From NCBI GenBank assembly GCA_903939355.1, contig CAJAHC010000366.1, forward strand, positions 1 to 7,868: a DNA stretch of 7,868 bases, given 5' to 3'. Positions 1-6,548 of this stretch are shown in pieces. A program made the translations under genes and the position numbers. Each line of letters starts with the position of its first letter. Position 1 is the stretch's first letter. The notes beneath the pieces were generated by a model. It worked only from the letters and a program-made list of their open reading frames with translations. It did not search any database and was not told the DNA's origin. The stretch is from an uncultured Methylococcaceae bacterium (lineage in GTDB: Bacteria; Pseudomonadota; Gammaproteobacteria; Methylococcales; Methylomonadaceae).

Positions 1-62
1 ACTTCGACCTATCTCACGCGGGGTAGGACATGGTTTGCTCGCAGAACATTGGTCACGACATT

Positions 63-68
63 GGGGGA
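63..68 (+). promoter_or_regulatory. Ribosome binding site of the HU gene
   Basis: GGGGGA lies 4 nt before the ATG at 73 and fits a Shine-Dalgarno site. It supports that start over the out-of-frame ATG at 69. The rest of bases 1-62 shows no gene and no convincing promoter; the promoter probably lies upstream of the window. Confidence 0.6.
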
Positions 69-72
69 ATGA

Positions 73-345
73 ATGAACAAATCGGATCTGATTAAGGCGA
101 TGGCGGAAGCGGGTGACATCCCGAAAGATACGGCAGGCCGGGCACTCGATGCGTTGACCGACGCAATCGCCGTCGCTCTGAAAAATGGAGACACGGTCTC
201 CATCATCGGCTTTGGGACCTTCTCGGTGAAGAAGCGCGCCGCGCGCGCCGGACGCAACCCCCAGACCGGCGCTGCCATTGAGATTGCTGCATCGAAAAAC
301 CCGGGCTTTAAGGCTGGCAAAGCCCTGAAGGACGCGATACAATAA
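73..345 (+). CDS. hupB: DNA-binding protein HU, beta-type
   Basis: Small histone-like protein of 90 residues, the usual HU length. HU acts as a dimer in the nucleoid, bending and compacting DNA. The sequence starts MNKSDLI, has the core GFGTF (46-50), and carries the beta-arm motif RNPQTG (61-66), whose Pro63 is the residue that wedges between base pairs in HU proteins. It ends in the usual AGKALKDA block (81-88). Similarity to E. coli HU-beta is strong along the whole length. The start follows GGGGGA at 4 nt. Downstream, tRNA-Val begins 13 nt after the stop with no terminator between, so co-transcription with the tRNAs is likely. Oddity: it is far more GC-rich (about 58% over 61-345, about 69% G/C at third positions by hand count) than ppiD and later genes. 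HU versus IHF: the N-terminus and GRNPQTG arm favour HU. Confidence 0.96.
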   Translation: MNKSDLIKAMAEAGDIPKDTAGRALDALTDAIAVALKNGDTVSIIGFGTFSVKKRAARAGRNPQTGAAIEIAASKNPGFKAGKALKDAIQ

Positions 346-358
346 GCGTTCGTCTTTA

Positions 359-434
359 GGGTGCTTAGCTCAGCTGGGAGAGCATCGCCCTTACAAGGCG
401 AGGGTCGCAGGTTCGATCCCTGCAGCACCCACCA
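359..434 (+). tRNA. tRNA-Val, anticodon TAC
   Basis: A complete cloverleaf can be folded by eye. The acceptor GGGTGCT (359-365) pairs fully with AGCACCC (424-430), followed by discriminator A431 and an encoded CCA (432-434). The anticodon stem TCGCC/GGCGA (385-389/397-401) closes the loop CTTACAA, with anticodon TAC at 392-394. The T-arm GCAGG-TTCGATC-CCTGC (407-423) pairs fully. It is close to E. coli tRNA-Val(UAC). No mispaired stem was found. Confidence 0.98.
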
Positions 435-436
435 AG

Positions 437-513
437 GGAGCGGTAGTTCAGTTGGTTAGAATACCGGCCTGTCACGCCGGTGGTCGCGGGTTCGAGTCCC
501 GTCCACTCCGCCA
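437..513 (+). tRNA. tRNA-Asp, anticodon GTC, with one acceptor-stem mismatch
   Basis: It starts 2 nt after the CCA of tRNA-Val. The anticodon stem CCGGC/GCCGG (464-468/476-480) closes the loop CTGTCAC, with anticodon GTC at 471-473. The T-arm (486-502) has the loop TTCGAGT and one G-T closing pair. Discriminator G510 is followed by an encoded CCA (511-513). The acceptor arms are GGAGCGG (437-443) and CCACTCC (503-509). They pair except for C441 against A505 (tRNA positions 5 and 68), a C-A mismatch. A T at 441 would restore full pairing. The gene is otherwise intact and probably functional, but the mismatch falls where composition changes from GC-rich to AT-rich. Confidence 0.96.
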
Positions 514-520
514 AATTTAA

Positions 521-553
521 AACCTCGAACCTCCTGGTTCGGGGTTTTTTTTT
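521..553 (+). terminator. Intrinsic terminator after the HU-tRNA group
   Basis: An 11-bp stem (521-531 with 536-546, one T-G wobble) closes a TCCT loop and runs into nine T residues (545-553). It lies 8 nt after the end of tRNA-Asp, so it ends the HU/tRNA transcript. It leaves only 31 nt before the ppiD start. Confidence 0.93.
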
Positions 554-584
554 GCATCGTAAATTGATTCATTAGGGCCGAGCT

Positions 585-2456
585 ATGCTGACAAAAATTA
601 GAGAAAAATCACAAGGCACCCTTGCATGGGTTATCTTGATGTTAATTTGTATACCTTTTGCTTTGTGGGGTATTAATAACTACTTGGATACAGGTGGGGA
701 AGCTCCAGTTGCATCAGTGGGAGATAAGGATTTTTATCAACGCGATGTTAATAAAGCCTATGAGCAATTTAGCCAGAACCTTCAAGAAATGGGTGTTGAT
801 GAGCAATCATTAAAAAAACAAGCTTTACAAAAACTGATTAAAGATGAAGTTCTACTGCAATATGTTCATTCAGAAGGCCTTATTGCTACTGATAATGAAG
901 CACGCGACTTTATCAAATCGCTGCCTTATTTTCAGATTGATGGTAAATTTAGTGATAAGCAATATAAATCATTGCTCAGTTCACAAAGAATTTCTTCTGA
1001 AGAGTTTGTCGGTAGAATCAAGAATGCACTGACTATGGAGCAATTTCAACATAGTATTGTTGATAGCAGTTTTGCTACACAATTTGATGTTGAGAGTTTC
1101 TTTAAGATTCAGAATCAACAGCGTGATGTAGATTATGTCACAGTTGCCTTGCAGGCATTGACTGAGAAGCCTAGTACAGAAGAGGTTTCAGCTTATTACG
1201 AGCAGCATCAAGATTTATATCGTCTGCCCGAACAGGTTTCTGTTGAATATGTTGAGCTGTTACTGGCAGATATCGCCAATAAAGTGGTTGTCACTGATGA
1301 AAAGTTAAAAGCTTTTTATGATGATCAAAAAGCACAATACACTACACCAGAGCGCAGAAAAATTAGTCATATTCTGTTTTTAGTTAATGATAAAGTTACT
1401 GAAAAAGCAGCTTTAGAAAAGGCCTTGAAGGCAAAGCAGGAGTTGGCTACGCAAGACTTTTCCAAATTGGCTGCAGAAGTTTCAGAGGATAAATTGACGG
1501 CTAAAAAAGGCGGGGATTTAGGGCTTTTTAACTTGGGTAGTATGGAAAAAGCATTTGAAGAAACCGCGAGTTCTTTAAAGCTTGGTGAGGTTTCACAACC
1601 AGTAAAATCAGCTTTTGGTTATCATTTAATAAAAGTTACGGAACTTGTGCCAGGTGCTATTAAACCCTTTGATAGTGTTAAAGATGAAGTTACTAAAGCT
1701 TATCAAAAAGCACAGGCAGAAAATTCCTTTTATGAGGCAGGTGAGAAATTAACTGAAATGAGTTATGAAAATCCTGATAATTTGCAAACGGTTGCTGACG
1801 CATTGGGTTTGACAGTTAAGAAATCAGCAATGTTTACCAAAGAAAAAGGTGAGGGCATTGCTTCTGATGAAAAAATACGTAATGTAGCTTTCTCAGAAGA
1901 AATATTACAAGGTAATAACAGTACGCCTATAGAGCAGGGTGTTGAACGTTTAGTTGTAGTTCGACTTTTAGAGCATAAACCAGCTTCCAAACAAGATTTA
2001 AACGATGTAAAGCAAGTTGTGGTGGAAGTTTTGTCGAAAGAAAAAGCACATCAGCTATCAGTTGAAAAAGCAAAGAAAATACAGTTGCGTCTGGAGACTG
2101 GAGAAACTATTCAAACGGTAGCCTTGGCAAATAAGCTTGATATAAAGTCAGTGAAAGGGCTTGTGCGTAGCAAAAATAAACTGCCCGAGCAGTTAAGTGA
2201 TGCTATTTTTAAAGCGGCTAAGCCGGTTGCAGGTAAGCCGAGTATCTTTGTGGCATCATTGTCTTCGGGTGATCAAGTCGTAGTAAGTCTGTCAAAAGTT
2301 ACGCCTGGTATTATGAGTGAAGACGACAAAAAGCAATTGGAGTTGGCTAAGAAAAATATTGCTAATGCTTTTGGTCAAACTGAGTTCAATCAAGTATTGA
2401 ATAGTTTGCAGTCTGAAGCTGATATAGAAGTGAATATAAAACCTCAAGCTCAATAG
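585..2456 (+). CDS. ppiD: PpiD-type membrane-anchored periplasmic folding chaperone (SurA-like N-domain, parvulin domain)
   Basis: Inner-membrane protein facing the periplasm that binds newly exported proteins near the Sec translocon. At 623 residues it matches the length of E. coli PpiD. Residues 1-12 are short and basic, and 14-33 form one membrane helix (AWVILMLICIPFALWG), giving an N-in, C-out anchor rather than a cleaved signal. Residues 37-245 resemble the SurA/PpiD N-terminal chaperone region. A parvulin domain spans about 257-354, with SHILF (261-265), GGDLG (309-313) and FGYHLIKV (344-351). The remainder, to 623, is Lys/Glu-rich and matches the PpiD C-terminal half. PpiD parvulin domains are often catalytically weak, so chaperone activity is the safer call. 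An in-frame TAG at 573 limits the start to 585; AGGG at 574-577 is the likely ribosome site, 7 nt upstream. The hupB-ppiD adjacency supports the name. Confidence 0.95.
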   Translation: MLTKIREKSQGTLAWVILMLICIPFALWGINNYLDTGGEAPVASVGDKDFYQRDVNKAYEQFSQNLQEMGVDEQSLKKQALQKLIKDEVLLQYVHSEGLIATDNEARDFIKSLPYFQIDGKFSDKQYKSLLSSQRISSEEFVGRIKNALTMEQFQHSIVDSSFATQFDVESFFKIQNQQRDVDYVTVALQALTEKPSTEEVSAYYEQHQDLYRLPEQVSVEYVELLLADIANKVVVTDEKLKAFYDDQKAQYTTPERRKISHILFLVNDKVTEKAALEKALKAKQELATQDFSKLAAEVSEDKLTAKKGGDLGLFNLGSMEKAFEETASSLKLGEVSQPVKSAFGYHLIKVTELVPGAIKPFDSVKDEVTKAYQKAQAENSFYEAGEKLTEMSYENPDNLQTVADALGLTVKKSAMFTKEKGEGIASDEKIRNVAFSEEILQGNNSTPIEQGVERLVVVRLLEHKPASKQDLNDVKQVVVEVLSKEKAHQLSVEKAKKIQLRLETGETIQTVALANKLDIKSVKGLVRSKNKLPEQLSDAIFKAAKPVAGKPSIFVASLSSGDQVVVSLSKVTPGIMSEDDKKQLELAKKNIANAFGQTEFNQVLNSLQSEADIEVNIKPQAQ

Positions 2457-2470
2457 AGTTGGGTCAGAAG

Positions 2471-2500
2471 AAAAAAGGGAGCTTAAAGCTCCCTTTTTTT
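2471..2500. terminator. Bidirectional intrinsic terminator between convergent ppiD and fabI
   Basis: GGGAGC (2477-2482) pairs with GCTCCC (2488-2493) around the loop TTAAA. Six A precede the stem and seven T follow it on the + strand, so each strand reads hairpin plus T-run. It lies 14 nt past the ppiD stop and 19 nt past the fabI stop on the opposite strand, and can end both transcripts. Confidence 0.93.
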
Positions 2501-2519
2501 TATATGAGAAAGATATTTT

Positions 2520-3302
2520 TTATGAGGAAGCCAAACCGGCTATATTATAGCCGCAATCTACATAAGTAATTTCACCAGTAATGCCTGAGGCCAAATCAGA
2601 GCACATAAACGCTGCAGCATTTCCTACTTCTTCAATGGTAATGTTTCTTTTTAGCGGTGAAGTATCTTGTGCTTTATTTAGCATCGCTTTGAAATCATTA
2701 ATACCTGACGCCGCGAGTGTTCGGATTGGCCCTGCTGAAATGGCATTAACTCTAGTGCCTTCTGCACCTAATGCTACAGCCATATAACGTACATTAGCTT
2801 CCAGACTGGCTTTGGCAACCCCCATCACATTGTAATTGGGTATGGCTCGTTCAGCGCCTAAATAAGTTAGGGTTAGTAAGGAGCCATTACGACCTTGCAT
2901 CATTGTTCGACCGGCTTTCGCTAATGCAGTAAAGCTGTACGAACTCACGTCATGAGCAATTTTGAAGTTTTCGCGGGTTGTAACTTCAACATAGTCGCCA
3001 TTCAGTGCATCTCTGGGTGCAAAAGCCACTGAATGTACAATACAATCCAAGCCATCCCACTGTTCACTAAGGTTTGTAAACACGTTATCAATATGTTCAT
3101 CAATGCTCACATCACATTCAATGACGATTTTGGAGTTACATTGGTCGGCCATTTCTACGACACGACTTTGTAGCTTTTCATTTTGAAAGGTAAAGGCTAA
3201 TTCAGCGCCTTCACGATGCATGGCTTGAGCAATGCCCCATGCAATAGAACGATTACTGGCTAAACCCACAATCAAGACTCGTTTGCCTTGCATAAAACCC
3301 AT
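2520..3302 (-). CDS. fabI: Enoyl-[acyl-carrier-protein] reductase [NADH], FabI type
   Basis: Catalyses the last reduction of each fatty-acid elongation cycle, turning trans-2-enoyl-ACP into acyl-ACP with NAD(P)H, in the cytosol. It has 260 residues against 262 in E. coli and aligns throughout. Visible marks are the modified Gly-rich cofactor loop [11 protein letters not shown] (13-23), CDV (63-65), VHSVAFAP (89-96), and the catalytic Tyr-X6-Lys pair Y157/K164 within the FabI signature [15 protein letters not shown], plus Y147. It also has the substrate-loop segment [13 protein letters not shown]. The spacing of the Tyr and Lys separates it from FabL, FabV and ordinary SDR reductases. Residue 93 is Ala where E. 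coli has Gly93, a position known for triclosan and diazaborine resistance; Ala also occurs naturally in sensitive FabI such as that of S. aureus. GGGAGA (3309-3314 on the minus strand) lies 6 nt before the ATG. It is divergent from the transporter operon. Confidence 0.97.
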   Translation of the reverse strand: MGFMQGKRVLIVGLASNRSIAWGIAQAMHREGAELAFTFQNEKLQSRVVEMADQCNSKIVIECDVSIDEHIDNVFTNLSEQWDGLDCIVHSVAFAPRDALNGDYVEVTTRENFKIAHDVSSYSFTALAKAGRTMMQGRNGSLLTLTYLGAERAIPNYNVMGVAKASLEANVRYMAVALGAEGTRVNAISAGPIRTLAASGINDFKAMLNKAQDTSPLKRNITIEEVGNAAAFMCSDLASGITGEITYVDCGYNIAGLASS

Positions 3303-3308
3303 TATCCA

Positions 3309-3314
3309 TCTCCC
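3309..3314 (-). promoter_or_regulatory. Ribosome binding site of fabI
   Basis: The minus strand reads GGGAGA, 6 nt before the fabI ATG. It fixes the start at 3302 rather than at the second in-frame ATG three codons later. Confidence 0.75.
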
Positions 3315-3332
3315 GGTGTTGTTTTTGTTGTT

Positions 3333-3363
3333 ACAATAGAACTATATTCTATTCTCATTTCAA
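3333..3363 (-). promoter_or_regulatory. Candidate fabI promoter
   Basis: Reading the minus strand, TTGAAA (3358-3363) is a good -35 match. The -10 is ambiguous: TCTATT at 17 nt, TATTGT at 19 nt, or TATAGT (3341-3346) with a poor -35. Any of these would start transcription roughly 25-35 nt before the fabI ATG, upstream of its ribosome site. It overlaps the 3335-3353 palindrome. Confidence 0.4.
3335..3353. promoter_or_regulatory. Operator-like 19-bp palindrome in the fabI/transporter divergent region
   Basis: A perfect inverted repeat, AATAGAA and TTCTATT, with the 5-nt spacer CTATA. It overlaps the candidate fabI -10 elements and lies upstream of the transporter promoter. Its size and symmetry suit a dimeric regulator, but it is AT-rich and could be chance. 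No known operator was recognised. Confidence 0.35.
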
Positions 3364-3381
3364 TCTGCATCCATTTATAAT
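3352..3381 (+). promoter_or_regulatory. Candidate promoter of the transporter operon
   Basis: A perfect -10 TATAAT lies at 3376-3381, with TTCTCA (3352-3357) as a partial -35 at 18 nt. Transcription would begin near 3388, which is the first ATG of the downstream frame. The -10 lies in the loop of the 3368-3390 inverted repeat. A second possible -10, TATATT, is at 3343-3348. Confidence 0.4.
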
Positions 3382-3390
3382 TAATGGATG
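3368..3390. repeat. Inverted repeat over the transporter -10 and first ATG
   Basis: Perfect 8-bp arms CATCCATT and AATGGATG flank a 7-nt spacer holding TATAAT. The right arm ends with the first possible ATG of the binding-protein gene. In DNA it could be a regulator site covering the -10. In RNA made from a promoter further upstream it could fold over the start codon. Confidence 0.45.
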
Positions 3391-5571
3391 ATAATCCAAG
3401 TATCTACGACCCGTTTATCGATGTCCAGTTTTTTGTCTATGAAGATGCAAACTTACAGAATTCTATTCTTGCTCACCTTATTGCTGACGGCTTGTGATGT
3501 GTCGCAATTTAATAATCCTTATTCAGAGAGTGAGGGGGAGCTTTCAGTTTTATACCAATCATTTTCAGAGCGTCCCAAGCATTTAGATCCTGCCGTTGCA
3601 TATAGTGAAAATGAATATGCATTCATTGCTCAGATATATGAACCACCTTTTCAATATCACTACTTAAAAAGACCTTATCAATTAACACCATTAACGGCAA
3701 GTAAAATGCCGGAGATAATTTTTTTGAATAAACAAGGTGAGCGACTTCCAGCTGGCGTGAAGGATAGTGAGATTGCATTTACTGATTACGTGATTAATAT
3801 TCAGCCAAAAATACGATATCAACCGCATCCGGCATTAGCTAAAAATAGCCAGGGCGAGTATCTCTATCATCACCTGAGTCAAGAACAAATCCAATCACTT
3901 AATACCTTAACTGATTTTAATATTACTGGATCACGCGAGCTCATAGCTGACGATTATGTTTATCAAATTAAGCGCTTGGCTTATCCTAAAATACAGTCTC
4001 CTATTGCTGAAATCATGAAAAATTACATTGTCGGTTTTGATGATTTTTCAAAGCTTGTCGGTGATAAACAAAAAATTGACATAAATACATTGTCGATGGC
4101 TGGGGTAGAGGCTAATCATCGTTATCAATATCGTATTCGAATTAAAGGTAAGTATCCCCAGTTTATATTTTGGTTGGCCATGCCGTTTTTCTCAGCCATG
4201 CCATGGGAAGCTGATGTGTTTTATAACCAAAAAGGCTTATCTGATAAAAATATTACCTTGGACTGGTTTCCAATTGGCAGTGGTCCTTATTTGTTAGCTG
4301 AGAATAATCCCAATCGACGGATGATTTTACTTAAAAATCCATTATTTCATATAGAGAAATATCCGCTAGACGGTGAGTTGGAAGATAAACAAAATGGCAT
4401 GCTGGCAGATGCAGAAAAAAAATTACCTTTTATTGATAAAGTCGTTTTTATGTTGGAAAAAGAAACTATTCCGTATTGGACGAAGTTTTTACAAGGCTAT
4501 TATGATGCTTCGGGAATTGCTTCTGACAGTTTCGATCAAGCGATACAATTTACAGGTAGTGGAGGTATTGCCTTAACAGACTCCATGAAGCATATGGACA
4601 TTCAATTGCAAACCTTGATAGAAACCTCTATTTTTTACATGGGATTTAATATGTTGGATGCCACCGTTGGCGGTGATACTGAAAGAGCCCGAAAGTTACG
4701 TCAGGCAATTTCAATCGTTGTTGATTATGAGGAATACATATCCATTTTCAGAAATGGTCGTGGTATTGCTGCTCAAGGTGTAATACCTCCAGGCATTTAC
4801 GGCTATAGAGAAGGGAAAGAAGGTTATAACCCCTACAGTTATAATTTGGTGGGCGATAAAGTTCAGCGAAAAGATATTAATAGCGCTCGTCAGTTGATGA
4901 GTGAGGCTGGTTATCCTGATGGTATTGATCCGAAAACTAAAGAGGCATTAATACTTTATTTTGATACCACATCAGTCAGCGTAGATGATCGGGCAACCAT
5001 GAATTGGTATCGTAAACAATTTGAAAAGCTGGGTATAAAGTTGGTTATTCGGGCTACTGATTACAACCGTTTTCAGGAAAAAATGCGTTCAGGTAATGAG
5101 CAGATTTTTGTTTGGGGTTGGAATGCCGATTATCCTGATCCTGAAAATTTATTTTTCTTATTGTATGGTGCTAATTCAAAGGTTAAATATGGTGGTGAAA
5201 ATGCGGTTAATTATCATAATCCTGAGTTTGATAGATTGTTTGAGAAAATGCGCAACATGGATAATAACGAGCAGCGCTATCATATTATTCAACAATTACA
5301 AGAGGTCGTTAGGCATGATGCGCCTTGGGCATTTGGTTTTCATCCGAAGAATTTCTCATTATTCCATAGTTGGTATAAGAATTTAAAGCCTCATTCAATG
5401 GCGAACAATCGGCTTAAATATACGCGTATTGACACGGCTGTCAGAGTCGAAAAAAGACAAGAATGGAATTATCCCGTACTGTGGCCATTGGCGCTGGGCT
5501 TGTTATTGTTTATTGCGGTATTAATTCCAGCTATAGTTGCTTATCGTCGACGTAGTAAGGAAACTTTCTGA
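3388..5571 (+). CDS. Family 5 extracellular solute-binding lipoprotein of a YejA/Npp-like ABC importer, with C-terminal membrane helix
   Basis: Captures a solute, probably a peptide or peptide-like compound, outside the inner membrane and hands it to the permeases that follow. The longest frame has 727 residues; an in-frame TAA at 3382 limits it. Residues 21-36 form a hydrophobic signal ending in the lipobox LTAC, with Cys36 to be lipidated and Asp37 next, an inner-membrane retention signal in E. coli. The family 5 fold runs from about 53 (LSVLYQSFSERPKHLDP) to about 650, including VWGWNADYPDPEN (575-587). Unusual is a second membrane segment at about 697-718 followed by RRR and a short tail, predicting a cytoplasmic C-terminus. 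The true start may be Met18 at 3439, which gives a normal 18-residue lipoprotein signal; no candidate start has a clear ribosome site, so the longest frame is listed. The stop overlaps the next ATG by 1 nt (TGATG). The substrate is not readable from sequence. Confidence 0.9.
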   Translation: MIIQVSTTRLSMSSFLSMKMQTYRILFLLTLLLTACDVSQFNNPYSESEGELSVLYQSFSERPKHLDPAVAYSENEYAFIAQIYEPPFQYHYLKRPYQLTPLTASKMPEIIFLNKQGERLPAGVKDSEIAFTDYVINIQPKIRYQPHPALAKNSQGEYLYHHLSQEQIQSLNTLTDFNITGSRELIADDYVYQIKRLAYPKIQSPIAEIMKNYIVGFDDFSKLVGDKQKIDINTLSMAGVEANHRYQYRIRIKGKYPQFIFWLAMPFFSAMPWEADVFYNQKGLSDKNITLDWFPIGSGPYLLAENNPNRRMILLKNPLFHIEKYPLDGELEDKQNGMLADAEKKLPFIDKVVFMLEKETIPYWTKFLQGYYDASGIASDSFDQAIQFTGSGGIALTDSMKHMDIQLQTLIETSIFYMGFNMLDATVGGDTERARKLRQAISIVVDYEEYISIFRNGRGIAAQGVIPPGIYGYREGKEGYNPYSYNLVGDKVQRKDINSARQLMSEAGYPDGIDPKTKEALILYFDTTSVSVDDRATMNWYRKQFEKLGIKLVIRATDYNRFQEKMRSGNEQIFVWGWNADYPDPENLFFLLYGANSKVKYGGENAVNYHNPEFDRLFEKMRNMDNNEQRYHIIQQLQEVVRHDAPWAFGFHPKNFSLFHSWYKNLKPHSMANNRLKYTRIDTAVRVEKRQEWNYPVLWPLALGLLLFIAVLIPAIVAYRRRSKETF

Positions 5572-6548
5572 TGATCTATTATATTATTCGTCGGTGTTTA
5601 TACGCATTACCTCTGTTAATGGGGGTTAATATTTTAACTTTTGTGTTGTTTTTTATAGTTAATAGTCCTGACGACATGGCGCGCATGCAGTTGGGGCAAA
5701 AACATGTAACAGAAGAGTCCATAACCAACTGGAAACAACAACATGGCTATGATATGCCATTAGTTTGGAATGCTGATGCAGAGAAACAAGAAAAAATAAC
5801 CCAGACTATTTTTTATCAAAAATCAGTTGGATTATTTCTTTTTCGTTTTGGTGTATCGGATAGTGGCAGAAACATTGGTGCTGATATTCGAGAACGTATG
5901 TGGCCCAGTTTGGCTTTGGCCTTACCAACATTGTGCGTCGGATTATTAGTAGATATTAGTTTTGCTTTATTGATGGTTCTCTTTCGTGGCACCTATATGG
6001 AAAGAACGGGCATCGTAATTAGCGTGGTATTAATGTCGATTTCATCATTGTTTTATATAATCGGCGGCCAGTTTTTGATAGCTAAATTAGTCAAGTTAGT
6101 GCCCATTTCTGGTTATGATGATGGGTTGGCTGCGATTAAGTTTTTAATATTGCCCGTGCTAATTGGTGTTTTTTCAGGAGTAGGCTCAGGAGTTCGATGG
6201 TATAGAACGGTATTTTTAGAAGAAGTGGAAAAAGATTATGTTCGAACAGCAAGGGCAAAAGGCTTAACAGAAACCCAAGTCTTGTTTAGGCATGTATTAC
6301 GTAATGCTATGATTCCTATTTTGACGGGTGTTGTAGTGATTCTACCCTTGTTATTTATGGGTAGTTTAATTATGGAGTCTTTTTTTAGCATTCCTGGCTT
6401 AGGCAGTTACACCATAGATGCCATTAATAGCCAAGACTTTGCTATTGTTAGAGCCATGGTCTTTTTGGGGTCAGTTTTATACGTGATTGGATTATTGTTG
6501 ACCGATATTTCTTATACACTGGTCGATCCCCGCGTGAGGTTGTCCTAA
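5571..6548 (+). CDS. ABC importer permease, DppB/YejB family
   Basis: One of two membrane subunits forming the channel of the peptide-type importer in the inner membrane. It has 325 residues and starts MIYYIIRRCLYALPLL, the usual basic start and first helix of DppB/OppB proteins (helix about 9-30). A periplasmic stretch of roughly 31-110 follows, then helices near 112-137, 147-172, 188-208, 247-268 and 293-314. The cytoplasmic EAA loop that contacts the ATPase is visible at 219-246: DYVRTARAKGLTE (222-234), then HVLRN (241-245). It ends in the family-typical SYTLVDPRVRLS. The start overlaps the preceding stop and its stop overlaps the next start, each by 1 nt, which implies translational coupling. 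YejB is the closest E. coli type by eye; DppB or GsiC remain possible names. Confidence 0.95.
   Translation: MIYYIIRRCLYALPLLMGVNILTFVLFFIVNSPDDMARMQLGQKHVTEESITNWKQQHGYDMPLVWNADAEKQEKITQTIFYQKSVGLFLFRFGVSDSGRNIGADIRERMWPSLALALPTLCVGLLVDISFALLMVLFRGTYMERTGIVISVVLMSISSLFYIIGGQFLIAKLVKLVPISGYDDGLAAIKFLILPVLIGVFSGVGSGVRWYRTVFLEEVEKDYVRTARAKGLTETQVLFRHVLRNAMIPILTGVVVILPLLFMGSLIMESFFSIPGLGSYTIDAINSQDFAIVRAMVFLGSVLYVIGLLLTDISYTLVDPRVRLS

Noticed and set aside
1..72. Open frame at the window start ending in TGA at 70-72, possibly the end of lon
   Set aside because: The 23 codons do not resemble a Lon C-terminus, and the stretch carries the HU ribosome site; too short to call.
9..428. 139-codon open frame on the minus strand across HU and tRNA-Val
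   Set aside because: It lies antisense to a clear HU gene and runs into a tRNA; GC-rich coding DNA often leaves such open antisense frames. No recognisable protein features.
437..585. Integration of a genomic island at the tRNA-Asp 3' end
   Set aside because: Islands lie on the 3' side of the tRNA they use, but here that side holds ppiD and fabI. No integrase and no second copy of the tRNA end was seen.
2581..2787. 68-codon open frame on the + strand inside fabI
   Set aside because: Antisense shadow of fabI, with no ribosome site or recognisable product.
5096..5386. 96-codon open frame inside the binding-protein gene
   Set aside because: Out-of-frame shadow of a well-supported gene; its hydrophobic look follows from AT-rich codons read out of phase.
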